Below are positions 43,634 through 52,086 of a stretch of DNA of 64,000 nt, piece by piece. Position 1 is the stretch's first letter. Each line of letters begins with the position of its first letter. Both the position numbers and the translations under genes were made by a program. The notes beneath the pieces were generated by a model. The model saw only the letters and a list, made by a program, of their open reading frames with translations. It ran no database searches and was not told the DNA's origin. The stretch covers positions 1,550,001-1,614,000 of the forward strand of contig NZ_CP047241.1 of the NCBI RefSeq assembly GCF_009856625.1, given 5' to 3'. Source of the stretch: Aquitalea denitrificans. Lineage in GTDB: Bacteria > Pseudomonadota > Gammaproteobacteria > Burkholderiales > Chromobacteriaceae.

Positions 43634-45479
43634 GATGAACCTCCACTTCTCCGCTTGTGGACACAACCTGTAGCGTTGATGGCTGGCTGGAAGCGTCTAT
43701 CGGCAGTTGCCATTCCTGCTCAACCTCAATGGACGGTTTTGACCTGTTTTGCATCTGAGCCTTGGATGAGTTACTCCCCGCCATACGCGCCGCTTTTTTC
43801 CGATCAGCAAGCTTATGGCTGCGCATGAGCCTACCCACAATGTCTTGCATATGGGCCTTGGCTTTGGCCAATGCGAGATGGTCGGTCGCTTTCAGACCTT
43901 CTGAGCGAAGTGCTTTTTGAATCAGTATGTGCTGATACAGATGCAATCCAGCGGCGTACTCTGGAGTAAGGCAAGGAGTCGTGATGGGTTCTTTGGTCAT
44001 TGGGTGCAATACGTTGATAGACCCAAGGTCATCGGGGTCGTAGCGCACCTGGACCTTCAACCGATCACCCATCTGTTTGCGCAAAAGGTGGAGTTCTTCG
44101 CCGTTGTAGCGAAGACCATGAAGCTCAATGCCTGCATGGCCGAGAACACGATCCTTCTGTTGCGAAAGCACAAGGCTTAAGCGTTCAGGGTCTATCGTTT
44201 TTGGGGTGACGAACTCCGCTCCCTTTTGCCAAGCGGCATACGGGGTTTGCTTCAGCCCACGGTGGTAGCTCTGTGCGTAGATATCAATAATCCATACGTG
44301 GAGTGCATGGACCAACTCAGACATCGTGATGATCCCTTCCTTCAAGGGGTCATACCCGTAGCGATCGAACCAGTTTGCAAAGCTGGTGCCAGGCAACAAG
44401 TGAGCAAACTGTTCGGCGAGGGTTCGTAAAGAACGCTCGACCATCGGTTTAAACCATGGCGTCCGCGGCGGGCAAAACTGATAGTGAGTTCCTAATTCGA
44501 ACGTCGCCCTGCGCAAATCATGGGAGTGAAACTCCAGGCCGTTATCGACCAGAATCAAGACGGGAATGCCATAGCATGGCCAGTCGTGCTGGATATCAGG
44601 GTATTGCTCGCGAACATAGGCCTTGTCTGAAATGGCATGCTTTAAGCAGCGGAATACCGCCTCGATGCTCGGGGGAGAAAAGGAGAGGTAAAACCCCAAA
44701 ATCATCCTGGTATGGCAGTCAATCATCCAGGTCACATATGGACGCCCTTGTACCAGCTGGGTTTTTTCATCGATGACGAAAAGATTCAGGGGAGTATGGT
44801 CAACTTCAACACGCTCCAACAAGTACATGGTGGCCGGTGCGACTGAGCTGTTCCGGTATTTTTTCCGCGCATACTCACGTCCATAGCGAGCCAGGGCCAC
44901 GTCATACTTAGGCAAGGCGCGGATGTATCTCCGAATCGTTTCATAGGCTGGCAACTTCAGTTGCTGGTCGATGGGGCGTGTCGAATTGATCTGGGAGATT
45001 TGAATGAGCAAGGCTTCATACACAGCTACGATCGGCCTACGTTGAAGAGTCAGGTATACCTTACGTACGGTCGTTTCGAGCAGTTCGAGTCGTTCGTCTC
45101 CAAGTCGCTGTCCCCGACCTCCTCGGTGGTGAAACCGAGGAATCAGTACGCGAATGTCCCCCTGTGCGCTTATTAACAGCTTGTGCCAGCGGTAAAGCGT
45201 AGTACTGGATGGTGGGTGTTCATCCCCCAGCCGCATTGCGACTTTTTGGATCAATGCTTTTAGCTTTGTCTTGGTGTAGCTTCTGTTGGGCTGCGCCTCT
45301 AAAGCATCCACATACGCTCGCCGCAGTAGCGCCTGCTCTTGTGCAATAGCCGAATATGTCTCAAAGGGACGATCGGGCAAGGTCACTCTGTTGACATCAG
45401 TCCGAGCGGGGAAAGCCGTTTGAATTGCCATTTCCAAAGGCCCTTTCGGGCCTCCCTGTAGATTGTTGACAATGGACAT
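43626..45479 (-). CDS. tnsB: TnsB/TniA-type DDE transposase
   Basis: Retroviral-integrase-type transposase that binds the transposon ends and joins the 3' ends to target. From ATG 45479 it has 617 residues. The DDE triad is visible as D227 (VEVDHTP), D312 (LILVDNGLEF) and E348 (FKPMVERS). An N-terminal helix-turn-helix region (about 65-105) and a C-terminal beta-barrel/tail (from about 450) fit the Mu/TnsB layout; the last 50 residues are the likely TnsC-contact tail. GGAGG lies upstream of ATG 45479; the frame could extend two codons to a TTG in the tnsA stop region. It is intact. Confidence 0.94.
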   Translation of the reverse strand: MSIVNNLQGGPKGPLEMAIQTAFPARTDVNRVTLPDRPFETYSAIAQEQALLRRAYVDALEAQPNRSYTKTKLKALIQKVAMRLGDEHPPSSTTLYRWHKLLISAQGDIRVLIPRFHHRGGRGQRLGDERLELLETTVRKVYLTLQRRPIVAVYEALLIQISQINSTRPIDQQLKLPAYETIRRYIRALPKYDVALARYGREYARKKYRNSSVAPATMYLLERVEVDHTPLNLFVIDEKTQLVQGRPYVTWMIDCHTRMILGFYLSFSPPSIEAVFRCLKHAISDKAYVREQYPDIQHDWPCYGIPVLILVDNGLEFHSHDLRRATFELGTHYQFCPPRTPWFKPMVERSLRTLAEQFAHLLPGTSFANWFDRYGYDPLKEGIITMSELVHALHVWIIDIYAQSYHRGLKQTPYAAWQKGAEFVTPKTIDPERLSLVLSQQKDRVLGHAGIELHGLRYNGEELHLLRKQMGDRLKVQVRYDPDDLGSINVLHPMTKEPITTPCLTPEYAAGLHLYQHILIQKALRSEGLKATDHLALAKAKAHMQDIVGRLMRSHKLADRKKAARMAGSNSSKAQMQNRSKPSIEVEQEWQLPIDASSQPSTLQVVSTSGEVEVHHE

Positions 45480-45481
45480 GA

Positions 45482-46150
45482 TCAAGCCCTCCGTGTAAGC
45501 GTGTGGGCTGACATCGGCTTAAACAAATCAAGTGCAACAATGCCTTGGTAGACGGCAGCCAGCACAATGCGTTGGTCGCCCACTGCCGTAGTTAGCTCAC
45601 CCAAAGGAATCGGCCCATCACCCAGGCACTTGAGAATCGTTTCTATCGTGTTGACGGGAAGCTGCCGGTTTTTCTGACTTTCGACCAGAGACATATTTTG
45701 TCGAAGCACTGGAGCACGTAGGGTTTCTTCCGTTAGTACGGCAAAGAGAGCGCCGACAGCCTCAAAAATGGTCCTGATCACTTCAAATCGACGTTTGTTG
45801 TCCGACAAGCCGGCCTCCTTTTTCCACTTCACTTCGATGACTGCTCTACGTCCGTCGCGGAGATACAACAGAAAGTCAGGGGTGTATCGCCGTACTTCGT
45901 TGTCGAGCTCGTAGCTGAGCGTGAATGGCTCAGGCACGATCATGACGACCTCTGGAGCTAGGTCGAGCAACCTCAGTGCATCGGCAGCCAGGCCTGATTC
46001 GGCCGGAATCGGGCCGTCAAATCCCTTCCGTGATGGGAACCAGCTACGATATGAGTTGCCTTGTATGTGAAATGCATCACGTACCGGGTGGGTGGAATTC
46101 AGAAGCTGGTGGATATCAGCGAGCAGAGTTTCGTCTTTAATAGTGGTCAT
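45482..46150 (-). CDS. tnsA: TnsA-type 5'-strand endonuclease
   Basis: TnsA cuts the non-transferred strands so that the element leaves by cut-and-paste. The 222-residue protein has the PD-(D/E)xK site as E51 (PAESGLA), D92 (RRYTPDFLLYL) and E106/K108 (VIEVKWKK), all present. AGGAG lies 8 bases before ATG 46150. It is the first gene of the operon tnsA-tnsB-tnsC-tniQ and, as in Tn7, lies at one end and reads inward. Its presence separates this element from Tn5053/Tn402-type tni elements, which lack TnsA. Confidence 0.9.
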   Translation of the reverse strand: MTTIKDETLLADIHQLLNSTHPVRDAFHIQGNSYRSWFPSRKGFDGPIPAESGLAADALRLLDLAPEVVMIVPEPFTLSYELDNEVRRYTPDFLLYLRDGRRAVIEVKWKKEAGLSDNKRRFEVIRTIFEAVGALFAVLTEETLRAPVLRQNMSLVESQKNRQLPVNTIETILKCLGDGPIPLGELTTAVGDQRIVLAAVYQGIVALDLFKPMSAHTLTRRA

Positions 46151-46860
46151 GGTTCGCTCCTACTTGGTTTTGGAGGGCGCATGTTTCCATCTCGATTAGC
46201 TGAGACTTTGAAAAAAATGCGCACGGGGGCTTGACCAGGTAGGACGAGTTGACGATACTCAATTTGTCATCATTGATGTATGTGTACTTACCTACACTGG
46301 CCGAAGCGGGGCATTTCGAGAGGAATGTCCTGTTTTGCTATCTAGTTCTCGTTCTCCTTTCTGTTGTTCATATGGCTCTTCTGCGAGCCTCTCTCTTGAG
46401 TACGACGCCTCTACACTGGCAAGTTTCTTGCTGTCGTAACTCCTGCTGAACTACTTAACTAAGAGTTCAACGCGCTAGCCATGATCTTTTAGCTTAGCTC
46501 AGCGCGCTAAGAATACCTGTATATGCTACTTGCCCAGAATTCCATTTGGCAAATTTGGCCATTTTTTAGATAAATCCAAATTTCTTATGCATTTTGAGAG
46601 ATAACGGCAGTTAGAGAACGGGTTTAAATTTGTTTAGTTGAATTAGTACTCCACTAAACTACAGCCAAGCTTAGTACCCAAAATATGCATTTTTCATCGT
46701 ATATATTTGATGGTTTCCACCCATAGTTGGAAATGTTGCATTTTTGGCACATTGAAGTGATAAAAATAAATATTTTTTAGAGCGATTCAGAAGAATAAAT
46801 GACTAGGGACTTAGTGAGGTCTAGTGAAAAGCCGCAATATGTAAGAGGGGGAAAACAGGC
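46151..46860. other. Gene-free right-end region of the island
   Basis: About 710 AT-rich bases without a credible gene. It should contain the tnsA promoter (near 46.2 kb) and the transposon right end. TATGCATTTT occurs at 46586 and 46684, with a variant TTGCATTTTT near 46737; these could be TnsB sites. A short plus-strand frame at 46249-46449 has a non-ATG start and no ribosome site and is judged non-coding. Confidence 0.6.
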
Positions 46861-46962
46861 AAAAAAATTTGGGCCACCCCTCTTGGGGCGCCCAATTCTG
46901 GTGCAAATTTCCAAGTATAAAGTTATTAACTTCAATAACTTAGAGTCCATACAGCAGCTGTG
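46861..46962. repeat. Right copy of island-flanking direct repeat, containing the msrB terminator
   Basis: Holds the hairpin GGGC…GCCC (46871-46893) with an A7/T tract on its left, which is the intrinsic terminator of the leftward msrB gene, then CTGGTGCAAAT, the 25-base identical block 46918-46942 and TACAGCAGCTGT (46950-46961). It ends 2 bases before the msrB stop. It differs from the left copy in the hairpin arms and by a 5-base gap, so the copies are old or of different origin. Confidence 0.85.
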
Positions 46963-46964
46963 GC

Positions 46965-47363
46965 TCAGTCGGCTGGTTTGAAATTCAGGCAGACGGAGTT
47001 GATGCAGTAACGCTCGCCGGTGGGTTCCGGGCCATCCGGGAATACATGGCCCAGGTGGGCATCGCAGTTTGTGCAACGCACCTCTACGCGCAGCATGCCG
47101 TGTGATGTATCGCGCAGGCGGGTAATGCGCTCGCCGGCCGCTTCGGCCCAGAAGCTGGGCCAGCCGCAGCCTGCATCAAACTTGGTATCGGAGTGGAACA
47201 ACAGGCTACCGCAGCAGATGCAGTAATAGTCACCGCGCTCGGTGCGCAGGTAATGTTCGCCGCTGAACGGGCGTTCGGTGCCGCCCTGGCGGGCGACACG
47301 GTATTGTTCCGGGCTGAGCCGGGTACGCCAGTCGGCATCGCTGATGGATTTCGGGTCGTTCAT
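46965..47363 (-). CDS. msrB: Peptide-methionine (R)-S-oxide reductase
   Basis: Repairs methionine-R-sulfoxide in proteins, with thioredoxin as reductant. The 132-residue protein has zinc ligands C48/C51 and C97/C100, the GCGWPSFW motif and catalytic C120 in RYCINS. ATG 47363 was chosen because AAGGA lies 6 bases upstream; the ATG two codons earlier touches that site. The next genes upstream on the same strand begin a core-genome run. The island's right repeat starts right after its stop. Confidence 0.95.
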   Translation of the reverse strand: MNDPKSISDADWRTRLSPEQYRVARQGGTERPFSGEHYLRTERGDYYCICCGSLLFHSDTKFDAGCGWPSFWAEAAGERITRLRDTSHGMLRVEVRCTNCDAHLGHVFPDGPEPTGERYCINSVCLNFKPAD

Positions 47364-47431
47364 GGCCATTCCTTGAGGTGGGGCTGTGGCTGTTGGTCGT
47401 GGCTGCTGGCTTGATCTGACGCGTGGCAGGC

Positions 47432-48067
47432 TTACAGTTCGTCCAGGCTGCTGTCCAGATGGGTCTCGTCGGCCCATTTTTCAATTTCCCAGCAGCCATC
47501 CCGATAGCTGACCCAGTTGAGTGCTGCATTGGGGATGGGAAAGTTGCGTGCGCCGTTCAGTCCCTGACCACTGGCGGTGCGGTGCACCATCTCCAGCACG
47601 CCGCCATGGCTGACCACCAGAATCTGCTCCCCCGGATGTTGCTCCGCTAGTTGCTGCATGCAGTGCATGATGCGCTGACTGAAGGCGTGCAGGCTTTCGC
47701 CGCCTTGCAGGTCAAAATGCAGGTCTCGCTCCTGGTGCAGCCGGTAAATGTGCGGGATATGCTCGCGTGCTTCGTCGAAGGTGCGCCCCTGGAAGGCCCC
47801 ATAATGCCGTTCTTTTAGCGCGGGGTGGGTTTGCAGCGGCAGGCCCAACTGGCGGCTGATGGCGCTGGCGGTCTGGCGGGCGCGGGTGAGCTCGCTGACA
47901 TGCAGCGCGGCAAACTGCAGTTGCTGTCTGCCAAGTGCGGCGGCCAGCTGTTCGGCCTGCTGCAAGCCGCGCGCATTGAGCGGGATATCCAGATGGCCTT
48001 GCAGGCGGCGCTCGCGGTTCCAGTCGGTTTCACCGTGGCGGATCAGGCAGAAGCGGGTGGTGTGCAT
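47432..48067 (-). CDS. Histidine phosphatase (phosphoglycerate-mutase-like)
   Basis: A 211-residue member of the branch-1 histidine phosphatase family. The phospho-His lies in LIRHGETDWN near the N-terminus; the partner Arg, Glu and His are in SELTRARQTA, LKERHYGAFQG and VVSHGGVLE. The substrate cannot be read from the sequence (GpmB-, CobC- or YbhA-type roles are all possible). It follows the dNTPase gene by 22 bases and is probably cotranscribed. Confidence 0.88.
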   Translation of the reverse strand: MHTTRFCLIRHGETDWNRERRLQGHLDIPLNARGLQQAEQLAAALGRQQLQFAALHVSELTRARQTASAISRQLGLPLQTHPALKERHYGAFQGRTFDEAREHIPHIYRLHQERDLHFDLQGGESLHAFSQRIMHCMQQLAEQHPGEQILVVSHGGVLEMVHRTASGQGLNGARNFPIPNAALNWVSYRDGCWEIEKWADETHLDSSLDEL

Positions 48068-48089
48068 GAAGGTGTCCGGCTTGGGTTGA

Positions 48090-49457
48090 TTACAGGATGC
48101 CGACGCCGGAGATTTCCCGCGCCAGGTTGGCGGCGTAGTTGTCCGTCATGCCGCCGACAAAATCCAGTACCTTCATATAGGCCTGGTACAGGCTGTCTTC
48201 AGTCTTGACGTGCTGTTCCAGCAGCCCCATGGCCAGGTGTTGGCGCGGGGTCAGCTGTTCTGCACCACGGGTGACCAAGGCGTGCACGGCAGGGATGAGC
48301 ACGTCCAGGATGGCCGCAATGCAGGGGTAGGAGGCCAGTTCGGTAACCAGTTTGGTGCGGTGGCGGTATACCTTGTTGCTGGCCAGTTCCTTGGCCTGAA
48401 TCAGTGCTTCCTGTACCTCGGCATCCGTCAGGTTGATCAGGTCCTTGGCCGGAAATTCGCCAGCAAGAAGGGCGTTGTGGTGCAGCATGAATTTTTGCGC
48501 CACTTCGGCCACGCAGCGGCCAATGGCGATGCCGCGCAAGGTGGCGCATTTCTGCTTCACGTCGTGCAGGTTCCACACTTTTTCGTATTCGGTAAAACGG
48601 GCGAACAGGCCTTCGAATTCGTGTACGTCCAGAATGCCGATTTCCACCGCATCTTCCAGGTCCAGAATGGCGTAGCAGATATCGTCGGCCGCTTCCATCA
48701 GGTAAGACAGCGGATGGCGGCTCCATTCCAGTTCGCCCTTGCGCGGTAATTGCAGCTCGGTGGCAATGCGCTCGAAATAGGCCAGCTCGGTACGGTAGAT
48801 ATTGAACTTGTCGCGCACCAGTGCCTTGGGTGCGTCGGATGTCCACGGATACTTGATCAGCGCACCCAGTGCCGCGGCAGTCAGGCGCATGCCGCCTTCA
48901 TGGTTGTACATTTCCAGCGTGGCTAGCATGCGCAGGCCGTGGGCGTTGCCTTCGTAGGTCTGCACATCGCGCAACTGGGCGGCATCTAGCGTGGTGAGGA
49001 AATGCGCATTACGCGCATCGCGGAACCAGTCGCGCAGTGCATCTTCGCCGGTATGGCCAAACGGCGGGTTGCCGATGTCGTGTGCCAGGCAGGCTACCTG
49101 CACCACCGCACCAATATCGAAGGGACTGTAGCCGGCAGGCATGACGCCGGCGTGCTGCATCATCACGCCAACCCGGTTGCCCAGACTGCGGCCAACACTG
49201 GCCACTTCCACGCTGTGGGTGAGGCGGTTGTGGGTGTGGTCGTTCTGGGCCAGCGGATGCACCTGGGTCTTGCGGCCCAGCCGGCGGAAGGCGCTGGAAA
49301 ACACTACCCGGTCATGGTCGATGTGGAAGTCGCTGCGCAGGCCGGCGCTCCCTTCATCGGTAGCCGGGGTGCGGGTGGGCTTGATTTCCCCTTGTACCAC
49401 CTTGAACCGCTGGGTGGAGAGCAGGGCAGTCCATTGTTGTTGCTGGTGCTGGGTCAT
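48090..49457 (-). CDS. dGTPase-like deoxynucleoside triphosphate triphosphohydrolase
   Basis: HD-domain enzyme that cuts dNTPs to nucleoside and triphosphate. The 455-residue protein has RRLGRKTQVHPLAQNDHTHNRLTHS-type substrate region at the N-terminal third, H…HD motif LAHDIGNPPFGHTGEDAL, and the later D in YLMEAADDICYAILDLEDA. This matches the dGTPase/Dgt clade used in most Proteobacteria. It lies between the PQQ-type gene and the phosphatase on the same strand. Confidence 0.92.
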   Translation of the reverse strand: MTQHQQQQWTALLSTQRFKVVQGEIKPTRTPATDEGSAGLRSDFHIDHDRVVFSSAFRRLGRKTQVHPLAQNDHTHNRLTHSVEVASVGRSLGNRVGVMMQHAGVMPAGYSPFDIGAVVQVACLAHDIGNPPFGHTGEDALRDWFRDARNAHFLTTLDAAQLRDVQTYEGNAHGLRMLATLEMYNHEGGMRLTAAALGALIKYPWTSDAPKALVRDKFNIYRTELAYFERIATELQLPRKGELEWSRHPLSYLMEAADDICYAILDLEDAVEIGILDVHEFEGLFARFTEYEKVWNLHDVKQKCATLRGIAIGRCVAEVAQKFMLHHNALLAGEFPAKDLINLTDAEVQEALIQAKELASNKVYRHRTKLVTELASYPCIAAILDVLIPAVHALVTRGAEQLTPRQHLAMGLLEQHVKTEDSLYQAYMKVLDFVGGMTDNYAANLAREISGVGIL

Positions 49458-49526
49458 GGCAGGCCGTGGCAGGTTGGATGTAGCGATGATATGGGCTTTG
49501 CCGCCCGGGGAAAAGCAGCTTGCCGC

Positions 49527-50693
49527 TCAGGGCAGGGCATACAGACGGATCAACTGGCCGTGGCGGTCTTCGGTAATGTAGAGTGCGCCGTCGGCACCGG
49601 CGCGGATTTCTACCGGGCCGCCGGGGCCTTTGCGGTCTTTCCAGTTGCTGATCAGTTCCAGCCCCTGGCCTGTGGGCAGGCCCTGGCGGTCGGTCGGATA
49701 GGCCATCAGGCGGTGGCCATGCTGGCGATAGCCATGAAAGCCGACAATCAGCCAGCCGGCAAAGCGTGGCGCGGCCTTGGGCCCCAGCCACCAGGTCAGT
49801 CCCAATGGTGCGGCATGTGCGGGTAACAGGCGGTAGGGGGGAGTGGTTTGACTGCAGTCGTAGGCGGGAAACTCCGGTGCCGCCACCTGTTTGTCGTAGC
49901 AAAAGGGCCAGCCATAGTGCTTGCCGGCTTGCAGCAGATTCAGCTCGTCGTGTGGCAGTTCATTGTCGTTGGGCAACTGCAGTTTCAGTTGAATGGTATC
50001 ACGGCTGTTTTCTGCCTGCAGCAGGATGCCACTGCGCGGATGCACGCCCAGTGCCATGCTGTTGCGCAGGCCGCGGGCAAATACCCCCAGATCGCTGACC
50101 TTGCCATTGTTATCGATGTGATAGCGCCATACCACGCCGGCCCGGTCCTGCTCACTCTCGGGGCAGCGTCCGCTTGCCTGCTCGGCTGTCGATGCGGTTT
50201 CGCAATTGTCGGATGAGCTGCCGATATTGACGTAGAGATCGCCATTGCCGGCCAGGGCAAAGGTAGTGAGCGGATGACGCTGGCGCGCTGGCAGGCTGAT
50301 GACGGTTTCGCGTTGTTGTGGCGTTGCCAGGTCAAAGCGGATGATGCGTCCCACTTCTCCCACGTAAACCTTGCCATCCGGTCCTTGCACCACGCCGTGC
50401 GGACGGTCCAGCCCTTTTAGCAGCACAGTCTGCTGCCAGCTGCCGTTCTTGGGTTCCAGTTGCAGCAGCCGGCCTTGTGGGGCATCCCAGCGTGTCATTT
50501 CGGTCAGCAGCAGCTTGCCGTCCGGCAGGATGGCAAGTCCACGCGGCATTTTCAGGCCGCTGGCAATGATTTCGGCGCACAGGCCGGGCAGGACGTGCAT
50601 GCCGGGTGGGGCCGCCCGAGGGCAGCGTTCGGCAGCTTGCGCCGACAGGGGCAGCATCAGGCAGGCAAGGATAAGCAGGTGACGGACATGCAT
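49527..50693 (-). CDS. Exported PQQ-dependent sugar dehydrogenase-like protein
   Basis: A 388-residue secreted six-bladed propeller protein (GSDH family, YliI/sorbosone-dehydrogenase-like). It has a signal peptide (LLILACLMLPLSAQA, cleaved near AA-ERC), PRGLAILPDGKLLLTE, GLDRPHGVVQGPDGKVYVGE, FARGLRNSMALGVHPRSG and the final GADGALYITEDRHGQLIRL. Six Cys suggest disulfides in the periplasm. Substrate and PQQ use are by family only. A Fur box lies about 150 bases upstream in the divergent region but faces the other gene. Confidence 0.85.
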   Translation of the reverse strand: MHVRHLLILACLMLPLSAQAAERCPRAAPPGMHVLPGLCAEIIASGLKMPRGLAILPDGKLLLTEMTRWDAPQGRLLQLEPKNGSWQQTVLLKGLDRPHGVVQGPDGKVYVGEVGRIIRFDLATPQQRETVISLPARQRHPLTTFALAGNGDLYVNIGSSSDNCETASTAEQASGRCPESEQDRAGVVWRYHIDNNGKVSDLGVFARGLRNSMALGVHPRSGILLQAENSRDTIQLKLQLPNDNELPHDELNLLQAGKHYGWPFCYDKQVAAPEFPAYDCSQTTPPYRLLPAHAAPLGLTWWLGPKAAPRFAGWLIVGFHGYRQHGHRLMAYPTDRQGLPTGQGLELISNWKDRKGPGGPVEIRAGADGALYITEDRHGQLIRLYALP

Positions 50694-50845
50694 GCGTTTT
50701 CTCCGGGAAGCACCGGCACAAGCCGGATGCTGCCAGCAACAATAGCAAGGGCCTGCCGGAAAGTCGCCCTTGCCGTGCGATCAGCTCAGGGGTGGTGGGG
50801 GGCTTGAGCCGATAAAATCTGCTTGCGATGATTGTGCATGTAAAT

Positions 50846-50864
50846 GATAATGATTGTCATTAAC
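50846..50864. promoter_or_regulatory. Fur box
   Basis: GATAATGATTGTCATTAAC matches the 19-base consensus GATAATGATAATCATTATC at 16 of 19 positions and is a near palindrome. It ends 19 bases before the ATG of the methyltransferase gene, so Fur binding there would block transcription or early initiation when iron is plentiful. Confidence 0.75.
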
Positions 50865-50883
50865 AAATGAGCGAGGTGATGTC

Positions 50884-51432
50884 ATGCTGTGGGCAATCAT
50901 TCAGCTATGCGGTGTGGGGGTAATGGTGCTGACGCGGTTTGCATACCGGCCATTGCTGCGGCGTAGCAGTCACCTGCTGGTGGGGCAGTGCATCCTGCGC
51001 TGGCCTGTGCTGCTTGGCATGGTAATCCTGCCCTTGCTGGCCTCGTTTCCGGGCTGGCCGCACCGGTTTTCGCTGGCCCTGTCACCACTGGCCGGGCCGG
51101 TGGGCTGCCTGATGCTGGCGTATGCATGTTGGCTGTTCTGGCGTAGCCAGCATGATGTGCTGTTGGGTAATGCGCAGCGCAAGCCATGGCCGGGCGGGGT
51201 TTATCAGCGTATTCGCCATCCGCTGTATGCGGCCCTGTGGCTGGCGGCGCTGGCCCAGTTCCTGCTGGTGCAGGATGGCTTGGTGGGCAGTGGCGGTGTG
51301 CTTGCCCTGTTGTTCAGCTATGGGCGCAGTGTAAGGCGGGAGGAGGGCCTGTTGCTGCAGTGGCTGGGTGATGCCTATCGCCAGTATATGCAGCACACCG
51401 GCCGGCTGTGGCCCCGCGGGCTGGCGCGCTAG
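50884..51432 (+). CDS. Isoprenylcysteine carboxyl-methyltransferase-like membrane protein
   Basis: A 182-residue integral membrane protein with four or five helices. The C-terminal half has the ICMT/PEMT-type signature YQRIRHPLYAALWLAALAQFLLV and a final REEGLLLQWLGDAYRQYMQHTGRLWP, which binds S-adenosylmethionine in this family. The acceptor in bacteria is mostly unknown. ATG 50884 has GAGG 7 bases upstream; a TTG at 50854 lies inside the Fur box and was rejected. Position behind a Fur box suggests an iron-responsive membrane-modifying or small-molecule methylation role; that is inference. Confidence 0.85.
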   Translation: MLWAIIQLCGVGVMVLTRFAYRPLLRRSSHLLVGQCILRWPVLLGMVILPLLASFPGWPHRFSLALSPLAGPVGCLMLAYACWLFWRSQHDVLLGNAQRKPWPGGVYQRIRHPLYAALWLAALAQFLLVQDGLVGSGGVLALLFSYGRSVRREEGLLLQWLGDAYRQYMQHTGRLWPRGLAR

Positions 51433-51447
51433 CGCTGCCGGTCGTTG

Positions 51448-52086
51448 TCAGGGCTGGCCATCGACATTACTCAGCATGGTGGTGATTTCCGCCGGGCGAT
51501 ACAGGGCCGGGCCGCTTCGATACACCGTCAGTTTTCCTTGTTCGATGAGGCCGACTTCCAGCTGCCTGCTGGCTGGGTCCAGCAGCAGGTAGGCCATCTC
51601 GCTGCCGCCTTCGTGCGGCTTGTTGCCACTGACATAGAGCAGTTGGTCCCGGCTTAGCGGGCCGCTGACCTGCATGTTCTGCTGGAACACGGCAAATTTG
51701 CTGCCCAGCAGTTGCCGCAACGCCTCCGCCACCACGCCGGTCTGGTACAGACCGATGTCGGCCGGGTACTTTCCTACCTTGTGTTCCAGCGCCTGCCATT
51801 GCTGCTTGCCATCCACCTTGCCTGATGCCTGTTTCAGGATGGCCATGGCATTGCCCAGTGCCGGATTCTCCGTGAGCAGTGTTGCCGCCTGCTGCTTGGC
51901 TTCTGCCGTCACATTGCTTGCCTGCTGGCGCAGTACGGCAAGCGGTGCGCTGCTGGCTTGCAGGCTATTGTGGGCTACGCCGATGGCGGCTGAGGCCGCT
52001 TGCTGTACCTGTTCGCTTTGTTGCTGGCTGCAGGCGGTCAGCAGGCAAAGCCCTGTCATGGCCATGACTTTTCTGTGCGAGATCAT
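51448..52086 (-). CDS. Putative lipoprotein of unknown function
   Basis: A 212-residue exported protein with a lipobox (LCLLTACS, lipidated Cys about residue 19). The following 50 residues are Gln/Ala-rich and helical (QQQSEQVQQAASAAI). The rest forms a mixed domain with GKYPADIGLYQTGVVAEALRQ, LLYVSGNKPHEGG and AYLLLDPASRQLEVGL, which looks like a small beta-rich fold. GGAG lies before ATG 52086. No function is recognised. It is convergent with the methyltransferase gene. Confidence 0.8.
   Translation of the reverse strand: MISHRKVMAMTGLCLLTACSQQQSEQVQQAASAAIGVAHNSLQASSAPLAVLRQQASNVTAEAKQQAATLLTENPALGNAMAILKQASGKVDGKQQWQALEHKVGKYPADIGLYQTGVVAEALRQLLGSKFAVFQQNMQVSGPLSRDQLLYVSGNKPHEGGSEMAYLLLDPASRQLEVGLIEQGKLTVYRSGPALYRPAEITTMLSNVDGQP

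Larger units (their letters stand above)
32791..46860. mobile_element. Tn7-like defence island (ends not resolved)
   Basis: The interval between the two repeat copies holds a TnsA/TnsB/TnsC/TniQ transposition module on its right, an IS remnant on its left, and between them Kiwa, an HNH protein and a nuclease-ATPase-S1 protein. It is visibly AT-richer than both flanks, most of all at 33.9-40.4 kb. Host-type genes resume directly on the right (msrB). I could not find matching terminal inverted repeats or a 5-bp target duplication, so the true transposon ends may lie inside these limits. Confidence 0.75.

Noticed and set aside
40704..46150. CRISPR-guided transposon (CAST)
   Set aside because: No Cas gene or CRISPR repeat in the island, and TniQ is long and TnsD-like rather than the short CAST form.
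46249..46449. Possible 66-residue membrane protein in the right-end region
   Set aside because: Non-ATG start, no ribosome site, and located where the transposon end and tnsA promoter should be.
46861..46962. tRNA or tmRNA attachment site at the island border
   Set aside because: No cloverleaf or tRNA-like arms in either repeat copy, and no tyrosine or serine integrase gene in the island.
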